A stretch of 64,000 nucleotides of DNA from Selaginella moellendorffii (Eukaryota; Streptophyta; Lycopodiopsida; Selaginellales; Selaginellaceae). The position numbers were made by a program, and so were the translations under genes. The DNA lies in NCBI RefSeq assembly GCF_000143415.4, contig NW_003314261.1, positions 4,690,691-4,754,690 on the forward strand, read 5' to 3'. Below are positions 11,960 through 22,968 of this stretch, one piece after another (the first letter of the stretch is position 1; each line of letters begins with the position of its first letter). A model generated the notes under the pieces. That model had not been told where the DNA came from, did not search any database, and saw nothing but the letters and a program-made list of their open reading frames with translations.

Positions 11960-14019
11960 ATTTCGTATCAAAGTTGTTCCTTAGTTCGACTTTTATTAGT
12001 GCTCAAGGATATCACCACTTGTATTGGCATCAGAAGGCTTGAGGAGTGGGTCTATTGAGGAGTAGCAAGTTGGGAGGACATGGCTCTCCACTACAGTTCA
12101 TAGGTGAACTTGTAGGCAAAGTGGTGGATAGAAATGGGCCAATAAAGGAACAATTTTGGGATCTTGGGAACAATATAATGTTTTCCTCAGAGAGTTGAAG
12201 ATGTGATCTAGATGAGTGTTTAACATAGCAAACTGGCTATTGTAGTTTTGATACACAACTATAGTTGGGATCACGGGAAAGATAAAGACTCCAAAACAAT
12301 AAAGGAGTTATAAGATTATCCTTATATAGTTAAGGCTAATGCTCATGAATTTGAGACTGGAATTAATGATCATGAGAGGTCAAATACGGATGAGGACACA
12401 AGTCCTTGAAATAGTAGCGGGGTTACCTTTTATAAATGCTGAAACAAACCTAAAGAGTTGGGGGTGTGCTCAGAGGATGAGTCAGTATTCTCATCATATG
12501 GACAGATAGTCCTAAGGGGCAAAGGTAGCCCATAAAGAATAGAAAATAATCAAGTGTTAAAGTAACATTTGCAAAGATAATCTTTATGAGTAGGACATAA
12601 ATACAAGGAGTTGTATTCCAGGGAGCTGCACCTTAAAAAATAGGACCTTATGGGTCATCAGATTAGCAAAGTCCAAAAAGCTGGATGACTCAAGTAGAGT
12701 TAAGAAATGGTCTTAAGGGATTGGTAGAAACATTTGGACTAAGGTGTGTTATGCCCCATAAAGGATGGGGAGGATCATAAGTTCCAAGTATGAGAATAGT
12801 GGGTATCTCATTGATGGCAGAATGTGCTATACTAAAATCATGGGAAAAAGTTCTCAGAAGAAAACAACTTTGACACAAAATTGTGTGTAAACTATATAGT
12901 GAAGTGCTAACGGATAGTTGGCATAAAAAACAATTGTATTGGTCTTTGCAAATACCTAGACACAAATAAAAAGTGTTATAAAGGTAAGCTCATGGAACTG
13001 ATGGTGTGGAGATACCAAATGTGCCAAAGCGTGATGCCTTGAGGTCAAGTTGGTAGGTTCATGAAAACCCCTTCCCAAAAGAATTCTAATAAAAATGGGA
13101 ATGGCATAGCCTAAGCTGGAAGGCATGCAGTTGGAGTGTGGTGACCTAAATAATGATGAAGGTGTGGAAGCACCAGCAATGAGTTGTAGGACTTGACAAC
13201 TATGAAGCAACTAAGCAAAAGATGCAAAATAATTGATTGGATGGATAGAAGTTAACTACCCAAGACTTTGTATTGGGATAAGGAAATTAGATATACCCTT
13301 ATGAAAGATAATTTACTTATGTTGTAATATAGTAAATCAATGTTGTAAAGGGAATGCTCATTATCAAAGAAGGCCATCATTGGAACACCCAAACACTCTA
13401 AAACACTAGGAAGTGGTGTTTGGTGTTATGAGGGCATTAAATAAAGCTCAAGGGACTAAATCCCTAGCGAATGATGGATAGGAAGTGCTATCCAAATGTT
13501 CAAGGTTGCAGAGACGGGAGAAGTCCATCTATCCAAATTGGACAAAGCCAAAAAGGAACTTTGGCAAAGTTAGTGATGGGTATATAAAGACCCATAAATA
13601 ACAACATTAACCTTAATGTATGGGATTACAATGTGAGCATGACCGGATTAAGGAACCACTCCCTAGGCTATCGAGTAGGTTCATTCTTAAGAATACTTGC
13701 TGAGGCATGGTAGAAAGTGCAAAGCTATCCTCCTAGTCTAGAGGAGAATAACCAAAAGAAACGTGTGAAGCCAAAAAATAAGTAGTAAAGGGATAGAATT
13801 GAACCATAGGAATCAAAGCGCATAACCAAGGGTGATTATGTGAGTTGGGAGTGTTATTATTTGCAATCATGATGCCATAGAGAGTTTAAGATATGGAATT
13901 ATTCATGTTAGACCATATAGCAATTAAAAAGCTTGCAAAAAAAAAAGCCTTAGCAAGCTAAGGGATAAAGTTCTTTCAAGGTTCTTAAAGATAATTCTAG
14001 GTAGCCTTGTACCTAGAAA
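11960..14019. other. LARD internal region, first part, non-coding
   Basis: It begins with a primer-binding-like site after the LTR end and then shows no conserved frame over 2 kb. The longest open frames are on the opposite strand and encode nothing recognisable. Confidence 0.55.
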
Positions 14020-14261
14020 GGCAATGTGAGACAAAAAATCCCTAGACCCCAAAGTGGAGCTAGAAGGGTGCCATGTGGTAGTGGCCGAAGTGAAAGCCAA
14101 ACGAGCATAACATGTTTGGACTAAAAGCTCCAACTTGAAAGGTCGAGAGCGGGAGTGCAACTCTCAACAAAGTGCTCAAGGAACAAGCACGAAGCGAGCA
14201 ATAAGTGAGGCTCCAAAAAGGGACCCAAAAGGACCAACACATGACACGTGGAAGTGTCCAA

Positions 14262-14600
14262 GATGGAGTCCAAGATGGACCGAGACGGAATCCGAGATGG
14301 AGTTCGAGATGGAGTCTGAGATGGACCGAGACGGAGTCCGAGATGGAGCCCGAGATGGAGTCCAAGATGGAATCCGAGATGGAGTCCGAGAAGGACCCGA
14401 GATGGAGTCCGAGGTTGAGACCGGGACTGAGACCGAGACCGAGACTGAGATCAGGATCGAGACCAAGGCCGAGGCCAAGACCAAGCCCGAGCCCGAGTCC
14501 GAGTCCGAGTCCGAGTCCGAGTCTGAGTCCGAGTCCGAGTCTGAGTCCGAATCCGAGTCCGAGTCCAAGTCCGAGTCCGAGTTCGAGTCTGAGAGGATGA
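14262..14600 (+). repeat. GAG-rich short tandem tract inside LTR (gagtcc/gagatgg/gagacc)
   Basis: This is a low-complexity, purine-rich array. Its six frames give artificial SESESE, RPRPRP or GLGLGL proteins that should not be annotated. Related tracts occur in both chromovirus LTRs (15049-15235, 21285-21535) and in the right LARD LTR (26101-26215). Confidence 0.85.
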
Positions 14601-14959
14601 AAGCCTAAAGCATTCATCTCCCAAACCCTGGGGGGTTTGGTGAGCTCCAAAAGTATAGTAAGAGGGAGGACTGCAGTGGAGCCAGTTTAGCTAGAAAAGG
14701 CCAATTTGGCCCAGAAAGGCTGTACCTAGTGTTGGGTGATGAGCTGCCCACTGGGAAGTCCAAGACTAGAGTGAACATGGACCGACAAGCGGGGTAGCTT
14801 GGTGAAGTGTTCAAGAGCCGGCTCTAGTTCCCCTGGGAGATCGACTGGCTAATGCTCCCAGTCCAAGTGTGGGTGGCACTACCTACTTGGATACCTGGCA
14901 TGGCTCAACAGAACCTCGCTCTACGCCCATGGCTAGAGCACTCAAATGCAAAAGGTGGG

Positions 14960-15970
14960 TGTAAGGAACTGACTCCCCGAGATGTCGTAGGCTAAAGGAT
15001 CCCCGAAAGCTTGACCAAAATGACAAAGAGTTCATCGGATGGGACCAAGTCGAAGATCGAGTCCAAGACCGACTCTGAGACCGAGTTCGAGATAGAGTCC
15101 GGGATCGAGCCGAGGCCGAATCGGAGACCGAGATCGAGACCGAGTTCGAGACAAAGTCCAAGATCCAAATCGGGTCCGAGACCGAGTCCGAGGTCGAGTC
15201 CGAAGTCGAGTCCGAGATCAAATATGAGACTAAGTCCAAATACTAATACGAGTCAAGGGGTGANNNNNNNNNNNNNNNNNNNNNNNNNNNNNNNNNNNNN
15301 NNNNNNNNNNNNNNNNNNNNNNNNNNNNNNNNNNNNNNNNNNNNNNNNNNNNNNNNNNNNNNNAGCATGGGCTTGGGTGGTGCCGGAGGGGCCACCCAGG
15401 GAAGTGCTCAAGAGCAGCTCCCGCTCCCGAAAGGGAAACTGACTGCGGTGCTCCCGGCTCATGTGGAGTGGTGCCCCATTTGAGTACCTTGTGGCTCATT
15501 GGTCCTCACCCTTCCTAGGGGCTTGGGCCTTCCCTTTGGGATGGAAGTGGGGGGGTAGAGGTACCCATACCGGGCCATTAGGCCACGGTGTTTTGCCCCG
15601 ATGTCCCGAAGCAAGTGTTGCACCCAAGGCTTGGGATTTAGAGGGTCCCATGATTAAGCTTTGTTGTACCAAGGGGTGTTAGGAACCTGGAGGCTTGGTG
15701 TGCTTGGCTACTTGTGCCTGCGGGGAGTGTAGCCAAACCTTAAGTCCAGTCCAACCCGGGGAGGGGGATTGGGAGAGATTTGGGAATCCGTGGATGGAAG
15801 GCTAACTCTCCGTTGCTCGTGCAGTAAGTAGCTGAAACCAAGTAGGACCAAGTAGGAGCTGGTGCAATAGGCGAGAACCTTGGTGAGGGAACTTAGCACA
15901 AGCCAAGGCAGTGTTGGTCAGATAGACGAAGTAAGCTGGCAAATTGGAAAGGAAATATTTGTGGCTTACA
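14960..15970 (+). repeat. 5' LTR of the chromovirus (contains a 100-N gap)
   Basis: It matches the 3' LTR block by block, from ctccccgagatgtcg at the start to gtaagctggcaaattgg near the end. The 100 unknown bases at 15264-15363 account for much of the length difference from the 1,133-bp 3' LTR. Confidence 0.9.
15264..15363. other. Assembly gap (100 N)
   Basis: Unknown bases within the 5' LTR. The matching stretch of the 3' LTR is 21564 to about 21724, so the true missing length is probably about 160 bp. Confidence 0.99.
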
Positions 15971-15973
15971 ATT

Positions 15974-15986
15974 TGGTTTTAGAGCC
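15974..15986 (+). promoter_or_regulatory. Primer-binding site, initiator-tRNA-Met type, degenerate
   Basis: TGGTTTTAGAGCC lies 3 bp after the 5' LTR. It differs from the canonical TGGTATCAGAGCC at two positions. It is where a host tRNA would prime minus-strand synthesis. Confidence 0.75.
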
Positions 15987-18900
15987 TTTTCCTCAGTTCT
16001 AGCGAAGGATAGAGGCGGATTGCTGGGAGATGGCAAAGGTAGGGCTTAAGCGAACCCAGGCGGAGATGGAACCTCCGCCAGAGTTGGAGCCTCCGGTCGA
16101 ACAAGAGGCTATGGATGAGGAATCCATGCATGAGGAGGATTCCAGTGAGGAAACTTCCAAACAGGAGTCCGGTGGTGAGGTTCGGTCGTCCAAGGCTCAT
16201 TTGGACATTCTAGAAGGACAATTGGCGTAGACCAACGCCCTACTGGAGACTCTCGTACACAAGCTAAAGCGTGACGAGAAGCAGAAGAAAACGCAAAAGA
16301 CTGCGGATGTTGGTAGCACAAAGGGTGCGAACACTTCGGTAGGGACTGAGGCAGAACCAAACAAGGTCGAACAGACCGAAGTGGAATCAGTCCCTCAGGC
16401 AGTTCCCAAGTACAAACCAAAGCCCCCACCAGTCTTCAAGGGAGTGAATGACTATAAAGTGGTGGAGGATTGGTTTTATGATATGGAGGATTACTTCCAA
16501 GCGTTGCGGTTACCAAGCTCGGAGAAGGTCCCATGTGCAAAACCATACTTGGCAGATAATGCCAAGTCTTGGTGGAGAACGACAGAGGCCAATGAAGGAC
16601 CGGTGGCCACTTGGGAAATGATGAAGGCGAGGATCCGTGCGACTTATGTTCCTTTGAATGCTACTCTGCATCTAAGAGACGAGTTGAGTAGGCTGAAGCA
16701 AACCGGAACCATTCAGGAGTATGTGAATGGGTTTATGGCAAAGAGGATACTTGTCACGGACATGGGGGATATGGATGCGTTCCATGCCTTCATATCAGGT
16801 TTGCAAACCTGGGCTCGCGGTGAGGTGATGCGGTAGAACCCGATCAATTACAAGGAAGTGTTGGATGCGGCCATCAAGGTGCATTTCTACGATAACCTGC
16901 GAAAGGGAAACACGATGGGGTCGGGGTCCACGTTTAGCAAAGGGGCCAAACCAAGGGGAACGTATAGCCGAGGGAAATTCAAGAAGAGTTTCTCTAAGAA
17001 TGAGTCCTCGGGGTTCCGGAAAGGCAAATCCGGTAGCCAGCAAGCGAGCATGTGGGGGAGTCAAGCGAAAAGAGACAAACCCACGGATAAGAAGGTCAAG
17101 TCGTATAGCAGTGTGGGAAACAACATATGCTACAACTGCGGTGAAGCGGGACACTTTTCGAGGGAATGTCCCTACCCGAAGAAGGCCAGAGCCAATATGG
17201 CCATCAAGTCGGGTGAAGTCCAAACTGAGGTATGTGATCCAGTCCCTAACTCAAAGTTACTCATTACACGAGCAACTTTGGTAGAGAGTCGTTCGCGACA
17301 TCTACTAGCCCTCCGAGGGAAGCTCGGAGGTAGCTTTGTTAAGATCTTTATTGACACGGGTGCTTCAGATAATTTTGTGGCTGCAGACATATTCTGGCAA
17401 GCCGGACTAATGGTGCAGTAGCTAGGTGAACCAAGGACTATAGAGTTTGTTCAAGGTAGCCAAAGCACCGATGAGGTACTTCGACAAGCGAGAGTAGAAG
17501 TGGGGACTTGGAAAGTGGACATAGATTTCACCGTGTTGGACATGGTGGGATTTAACGTGATCTTCGGAATGGATTGGTTCAATCGGTTCATGGTAGTCCT
17601 GCATGGACAAGGTAGAAACCTTGTGCTACTGGCGAATGCCCAAGGAAGAAGATCTAGGGTGGAGGCCCAGGATCTAAAGGTAGGGCAAAGCAAGGCCAAA
17701 GATTCCTGCTTAAACCTTGTGTCCACGAGAGGACAACTCACTAAAGGAACTAAGGCGGCATTTTTGTGCTTACTCTCGGTGAAAAGTGACAAAAAGACAA
17801 GAACGGAAGAAGTACCTTTAGTGATCCAACGGGTGTTAGACCAATTCCAGGATACCATGCCGGAGGAGCTACCAGCGGGGTTGCTCCCCGCACGACCGAT
17901 AGAACATAAGATTGAGCTGGTCGAGGGTGCTGAGGTGGTGGTTCGTCCCCCCTATCGTTTGAATGAAAAAGAACTCAAGGAGCTCAAGTGCCAACTAAAG
18001 GAGTTGGTGGACAAAGGGTATGTTAGGTTGAGCAAGTCGCTGTATGGGGCGCCGGTGTTATTTGTGAAAAAGAAAGATGGATCTATGCGCATGTGCATAG
18101 ACTATCGGTTGCTCAACAAGTATACAAAGAAGAACAAGTACCCTTTGCCAAGGATTGAGGACCTATTCGATAGGTTGGGAAAGGCAAAATACTTCTCAAG
18201 GATTGACCTAAGGTTAGGATACTACTAGATTAGGGTAGCCGAGGAAGATGTTGAGAAGACAACCTGTCAAACAAGGTATGGGAGCTTTAAGTTTTTGGTG
18301 ATGCCCTTCGGGCTATGTAATGTGCCGGCGACGTTTTCGGCGCTGATGAACCACATCTTTGTACCCTATTTGGATCACTTCGTGGTTGTCTATATCGATG
18401 ACATCCTTATCTATAGTGAGACGCTAGAGGAGCATGCCGAACACTTAGCGAAAGTGTTTGAGAAACTAAGGGAACACAAACTATATGCTAAAGAGAGCAA
18501 ATGTGACTTTGCTCAACAAGAGGTAAAATTTCTTGGGCATGTGGTGGGCCAGGACGGGCTCAAAGTGGACCCGGAGAAGGTCCAAGCGATCCAGGAATAG
18601 GAGCGACCATCGAATGTACATGAGTTGAGGGCATTCTTGGGGCTATGCAACTACTACCGAAAGTTTATCAGACACTATTTGAGAGTAGCCCTACCCTTAA
18701 TAGACCAAACAGGAAAAGGGAAGATGGTATGGACAGCGGAATGCGAGGCGGCATTCGTCCACCTCAAAGGGAAGTTGAGGAAGGCTCCCGTGTTGGCATT
18801 ACCAAACTTTGGTAAGGACTTTAAGGTAGAAACGGATGCTTCGGACTTTGCGTTGGGCGTAGTTTTGAAGCAAGACAACCATCCAGTAGCGTTCTTCTCG

Positions 18901-19903
18901 AAGAAGTTGGACAAGGCTCAAAGGAAGTGGCCTGCCCATGAGAAGGAATTGTTTGCGGTGGTCAAGGCGCTCAAGGAGTGGCGACACTACCTTGGGAGAC
19001 ACTTTAATGTTTACATGGACAATGTGGCAACGAAACACTTCTTGTCACAGCCCGACCTAAGAGGGAAACAGGGTCGGTGGGCCAATGCCTTGGCCGAGTT
19101 TGATTGCGAGATTCTGTACAAGCCTGGGAAGAGCAACATCATGGCAGATGCGCTAAGTCAAAAAGCGAGCTTGAGGTTGGTGATATCCAGCGCAACAGCA
19201 ACCTTCTGGGACGATGTGCGGACAGCATATGAGAATGATGGTCTAGCACAAGAAGTGTTGCTGAGGAATCTAGAGGCACGGGAAGCTCACCAGAGAGGTG
19301 AGCTACCCACGGAAGAGAAAACGGGCTATGCGGAATGCAACAGACTCATCTATTACAAGCAAACAAGGGTGTATGTTCCAGAAGGGGAACTAAGGAAGGT
19401 AGCCTTAGAAGAGTGTCATGATGGACCTCTTGCTGGACACGGCGGAGTGCTTAAGACGATGGGCTTACTCAAGAGGAAATACCATTGGCCAGATATGGCT
19501 AAGGACGTCCAAGACTATGTAAAGACATGTCCAACATGTCAGCAGGTCAAAACTGTGACTAAGGCTAGTGGGGGCTTATTGCAAAGCATCCCAATTCCAG
19601 ATCGCCCATGGAAATGTCTTACGATGGACTTCATCACTAGACTCCCCCCAAGCGAGGGGTTTGATGCGATATTTGTGGTGGTGGACTGATTTTCAAAAAT
19701 GGCACATTTCATACCCACCACAATGGAAGTGGATGCGGAAGGTGTGGCAAAGCTGTTCTTTGAACAAGTGGTTCGAGTGCGGGGAAGGCTGGAAGAGATC
19801 ATCTCAGATCGAGATAAAATCTTCACTAGTAGGTTCTGGAGGACTCTCCTGGAACAGTATCGCACCAAGTTGAAATTCAGCACAGCATGTCACCCACAGA
19901 CAG

Positions 19904-19950
19904 GTATGGGGTATTAAGTCAAGTTTGGTGGCACTAACACTTCTTGACAG
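19904..19950 (+). other. Predicted spliceosomal intron in integrase region (47 nt)
   Basis: Integrase codons stop matching after HPQT and resume at D-G-x-M-E-R-Q-L-K-D-Y-L. The 47 bases between start GTATGG, contain a CTAAC branch-site match and end TTGACAG. Removing them restores the frame and the catalytic glutamate. The length fits the host genes of this window. Confidence 0.75.
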
Positions 19951-20359
19951 ATGGATAAATGGAAAGGCAGCTGAAGGATTATTTGCGATGCTATGTCTCG
20001 GGAGACCAGACCGATTGGGTGAGTCATTTTGGACTTGTGGAAATGTGTTATAACAACTCATTACATTCGAATATCGGGGTGAGTCCATGGGAAGTCATCA
20101 ATGGGCGAGCTATTGAAGGTCCTATGGAACTCGGCGTGGCCGAGTATCATGGAGAGCTACCCGCAGTGGAGGCATTCACTGCGGAAAGACTCAATATTTG
20201 GAATCTAGTGAGGGATTCCTTAGAACGGGCTTAACAAAGGCAAACCAAGTATGCAAACCAAAAGCGCCGGGATGTAGAGTTCCAAGCTGGGGAGAAGGTG
20301 TGGCTGAACACCAAGAACCTCAGGCTACCAAGTGGGATCAACCAGAAGTTGACCCAAAG

Positions 20360-20411
20360 GTAAAAATGCATGTATTCCTGTAAATGAATTGATCTTGAGT
20401 TCCTTAAGCAG
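20360..20411 (+). other. Predicted spliceosomal intron before the chromodomain (52 nt)
   Basis: Integrase C-terminal sequence ends K-L-T-Q and resumes R-F-A-G-P-Y-E-I. The 52 bases between begin GTAAAAATG and end TTAAGCAG. They contain in-frame stops, and removing them rejoins the frame exactly. Confidence 0.75.
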
Positions 20412-20793
20412 GTTCGCGGGGCCTTACGAGATTGAGGCACGAATCGGTAAAGTGGCTTACCGACTCCGACTTCCTCGAGAGATGGGGAAGATGCACCCAG
20501 TGTTCCACGTGAACTTACTCAAGCCGTACTTTAAGGATCCGCTTCGCAAGGACCAAGTAAGACCTTTACCTGAGGTTATCCAAGGGGAAGAGGAATACGA
20601 AGTCGAGGCCATCCTCAATGCGCGCAAGAGCAAGCGACAAGGACGCGAGGTGAGAGAGTTCCATGTGAAGTGGAAAGGATTTCCACACTGCGAAGCAACA
20701 TGGGAACCGGAGGAGAACCTAGCGAACGCGCGAGATCTAGTGGAGGAATTTCTGCAAAGCAGAACTCTATATACTTATGCAAAGTTCAATTAA

Positions 20794-21183
20794 AAATATC
20801 AATTTTCAAAGTTGAGCAAGTGGCATATGTTGGGACCCAAAGGCGCGCCGAAGGTAAGCTAATTAGCATGGGTTGGATAGGTCGACTAGGCGTAGGGCAC
20901 TACGCCCGACTCCCCGTGGGGATGTCGAATCCGTAGACGTATTCTACGGAGGTTGGGTTCAAGTCCCAACCCCCTAATAAAGCAAGGCTGGGTTCAAGTC
21001 CCGACCCTATACTAGGGCGTGGTGAGGTGAGGGGTATAGGGACACCTATATTCCATTGTCATGGGCTCTTGGCCGGGGAGGCTAACTTAGGCACACCGCT
21101 AAGTGGGGGGATGCCCCCGGAGACATGGTCAACAAGTCGTAGGATAAAAAGAGACGTTCGATGTGGGCATCGAACTTCTTCTA
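20794..21183 (+). other. Chromovirus 3' non-coding tail with doubled tRNA-B-box-like motif
   Basis: GGTTCAAGTCC occurs at about 20958 and 20993, each resembling the T-arm/B-box consensus (GGTTCGANNCC). The surrounding block recurs twice in the LARD internal region (around 23400-23480 and 23640-23770). No cloverleaf can be drawn, so it is not a tRNA gene. Confidence 0.6.
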
Positions 21184-21196
21184 TGGGTGGTGGAGT
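21184..21196 (+). promoter_or_regulatory. Polypurine-tract-like sequence before 3' LTR
   Basis: The G-rich ATGGGTGGTGGAG run abuts the 3' LTR and is repeated exactly before the right LTR of the LARD (24927-24940). It would prime plus-strand synthesis. Confidence 0.6.
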
Positions 21197-22329
21197 TGTA
21201 AGGAACCGACTCCCCGAGATGTCGTAGGCTAAAGGATCCCCGAAAGCTTGACCAAAATGACAAAGAGTTCATCGGATGGGACCGAGTCAAAGATCGAGTC
21301 CAAGACCGACTCTGAGACCGAGTTCGAGATAGAGTCCGGGATCGAGCCGAGGCCAAATCGGACACCGAGATCGAGACCAAGTTCGAGACCGAGTTCGAGA
21401 CGGAGTCCGAGATCCAAATCGGGTCCGAGACCAAGTCCGAGGTCGAGTCCAAAGTCGAGTCCGAGATCGAGTCCGAGACCGAATCCGAAGTCGGGTTCGA
21501 GATCAAGTCCGAGATCGAATCTGAGACTAAGTCCAAATACTAATACGGGTCAAGGGGTGAAAGCCCAAAGCGTGCGTCTCCCGGGGGGGTGGGGCTGCAG
21601 GGGGTTCCAAAAGTATAGTAGGGATAGTGAGGTCCAGGAACCAGTCTTGAAGGAACTCTCTAGTGGTGCTTCCAAACTGACTTGAGGTTGAGACTGGGGC
21701 CGAGGGGCCTTGGGTGGGAGTGAGCATGGGCTTGGGTGGTGCCGGAGGGGCCACCCAGGGAAGTGCTCAAGAGCAGCTCCCACTCCCGAAAGGGAAACCG
21801 ACTGTGGTGCTCCCGGCTCATGTGGAGTGGTGCCCCACTTGAGTACCTTGTGGCTCATTGGTCCTCGCCCTTCCTAGGGGCTTGGGCCTTCCCTTCAGGA
21901 TGGAAGTGGGGGGTTAGAGGTACCCATACCGGGCCGTTAGGCCATGGTATTTTGCCCCGATATCCTGGAGCAAGTGTTGCACCCAAGGCTTGGGATTTAG
22001 AGGGTCCCATGATCAAGCCTTGTTATACCAAGGGGTGTTAGGAACCTGGAGGTTTGGTGTGCTTGGCTGCTTGTGCCTGCGGGGAGTGTAGCTGAACCTT
22101 AAGTCCAGTCTAACCCGGGGAGGGGGATTGGGAGAGATTTGGGAATCCATGGATGGAAGGCTAACTCTCCGTTGCTCGTGTAGTGAGTAGCTGAAACCAA
22201 GTAGGACCAAGTAGGAGCTGGTGCAATATGCGAGAACCTTGGCGAGGGAACTTAGCACAAGCCAAGGCAGTGTTGGTCAAATAGACGAGGTAAGCTGGCA
22301 AATTGGAAAGGAAAAATTTGTGGCTTACA
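21197..22329 (+). repeat. 3' LTR of the chromovirus
   Basis: 1,133 bp, TG...CA ends. It carries the GAG-rich tract (21285-21535), then the conserved block gtgaaagcccaaagcg, a G run and ggttccaaaagtatagtag shared with the other LTR families here. Confidence 0.92.
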
Positions 22330-22968
22330 GCGGGGAGAGTACCCACGAGGCTCGCGTAAGGCCACGGTGTTCCGAAATGTTGCCCCAAAGTCCCAGACTG
22401 TGAAAAGGAGGAGGAGCCATCCTCTAGTGTAGAGAACAAGGATACGGTCATGTGAGGAGGTAGCCCCAGAGGACCGAGGGACTTAGTGGTCGGGCTTGTG
22501 GGCCTTGATCCAGTGGTAAAGTTGGTGAACACAGCCATGGACAAAAGGGGACTTAGTGAGGACTGGAAAAGGGATATTGGGGAAGGCTAATCTCTATGTC
22601 TGTGGGCATCCTAAGGATGCTAAGGAGGGGATCAGGGATGATCACTCGTGGATGGATGGCCTAATCTTTGAGAGACGGGACTGTGATGAAGGTGGTGTCA
22701 GACCACCGGTGTGACCAAGGTGAATGGGCATGGCCTTGGCGTAACAAGCTGATATGTCGGTGGTACCTTGGGGTATCGGTCATGGGATCGGACACGTGGA
22801 GCACTTGGACCAAGTGCAAAGGTTGAGTGGCGGGGATGCCATTCTTGGGGCTAGCAAGTGCAAGTCTGAAATAGGACTTATGGAGGTTGTGAATGAGACT
22901 CCTCCAAGTGGTCGGAGGTGTGGTTAAGTGACTGAAGTAAAATGGAAACATTAGTCACTTACATGCAA

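Larger units (their letters stand above)
16030..20793 (+). pseudogene. Chromovirus gag-pol polyprotein with chromodomain, stop-interrupted
   Basis: One frame runs from 16030 through gag, a CCHC knuckle CYNCGEAGHFSREC (17128-17169), protease DTGAS (about 17353), RT with YIDD (18391-18402), RNase H TDASDFALG (about 18835), integrase HHCC zinc finger (19414-19545) and the D-D-E catalytic residues (about 19627, 19810, 19962). It ends in a chromodomain with VKWKGF and ATWEPEENL (20595-20760). In-frame stops are at 16228, 16834, 17419, 18226, 18598, 19687, 19956 and 20232. Each sits where the family has Q, W or R and is one C-to-T or G-to-A change from that codon. No frameshift is needed if two short introns (19904-19950, 20360-20411) are removed. 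Confidence 0.9.
14960..22329 (+). mobile_element. Full-length Ty3/gypsy chromovirus
   Basis: The two LTRs (14960-15970 and 21197-22329) both begin TGTAAGGAAC and end GGCTTACA. Left flank GTGGG (14955-14959) and right flank GCGGG (22330-22334) form a target duplication with one change. The same target without an insert exists twice nearby (about 10315 and 11330), confirming the junctions. Order inside: primer site, gag, zinc knuckle, protease, RT, RNase H, integrase, chromodomain, non-coding tail, polypurine tract. A chromodomain after integrase defines the chromovirus lineage, which directs insertion toward particular chromatin. Coding sequence is interrupted by eight stops, so this copy is not autonomous. 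Confidence 0.95.
14025..22963 (+). mobile_element. Solo LTR of family X (X2), split by the gypsy element
   Basis: The LTR starts TGTGAGACAAAAAATCCC at 14025, pauses at 14959, resumes at 22335 and ends CACTTACA at 22963, about 1,565 bp without the insert. The flanks are GGCAA (14020-14024) and TGCAA (22964-22968), a 5-bp duplication with one mismatch. No primer site or polypurine tract adjoins it, so it is a solo LTR that landed in the LARD internal region. 14262-14600 is a GAGNCC/GAGATGG hexamer-type tract. Confidence 0.7.

Noticed and set aside
14262..14600. Regular short repeats considered as a CRISPR-like or satellite array
   Set aside because: No spacer-repeat structure and a eukaryotic context; it is a low-complexity LTR tract.
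14060..14650. Long open frames giving SDSDSD, GLGLGL or RPSPSP proteins on both strands
   Set aside because: They are frame artefacts of the GAG-rich tract inside an LTR; six-frame openness comes from the repeat lacking stop triplets.
15011..15499. Open frames spanning the N gap in the 5' LTR
   Set aside because: They translate unknown bases and LTR sequence; no coding evidence.
20940..21010. tRNA gene
   Set aside because: Only B-box-like motifs are present; no A box at proper spacing and no cloverleaf.
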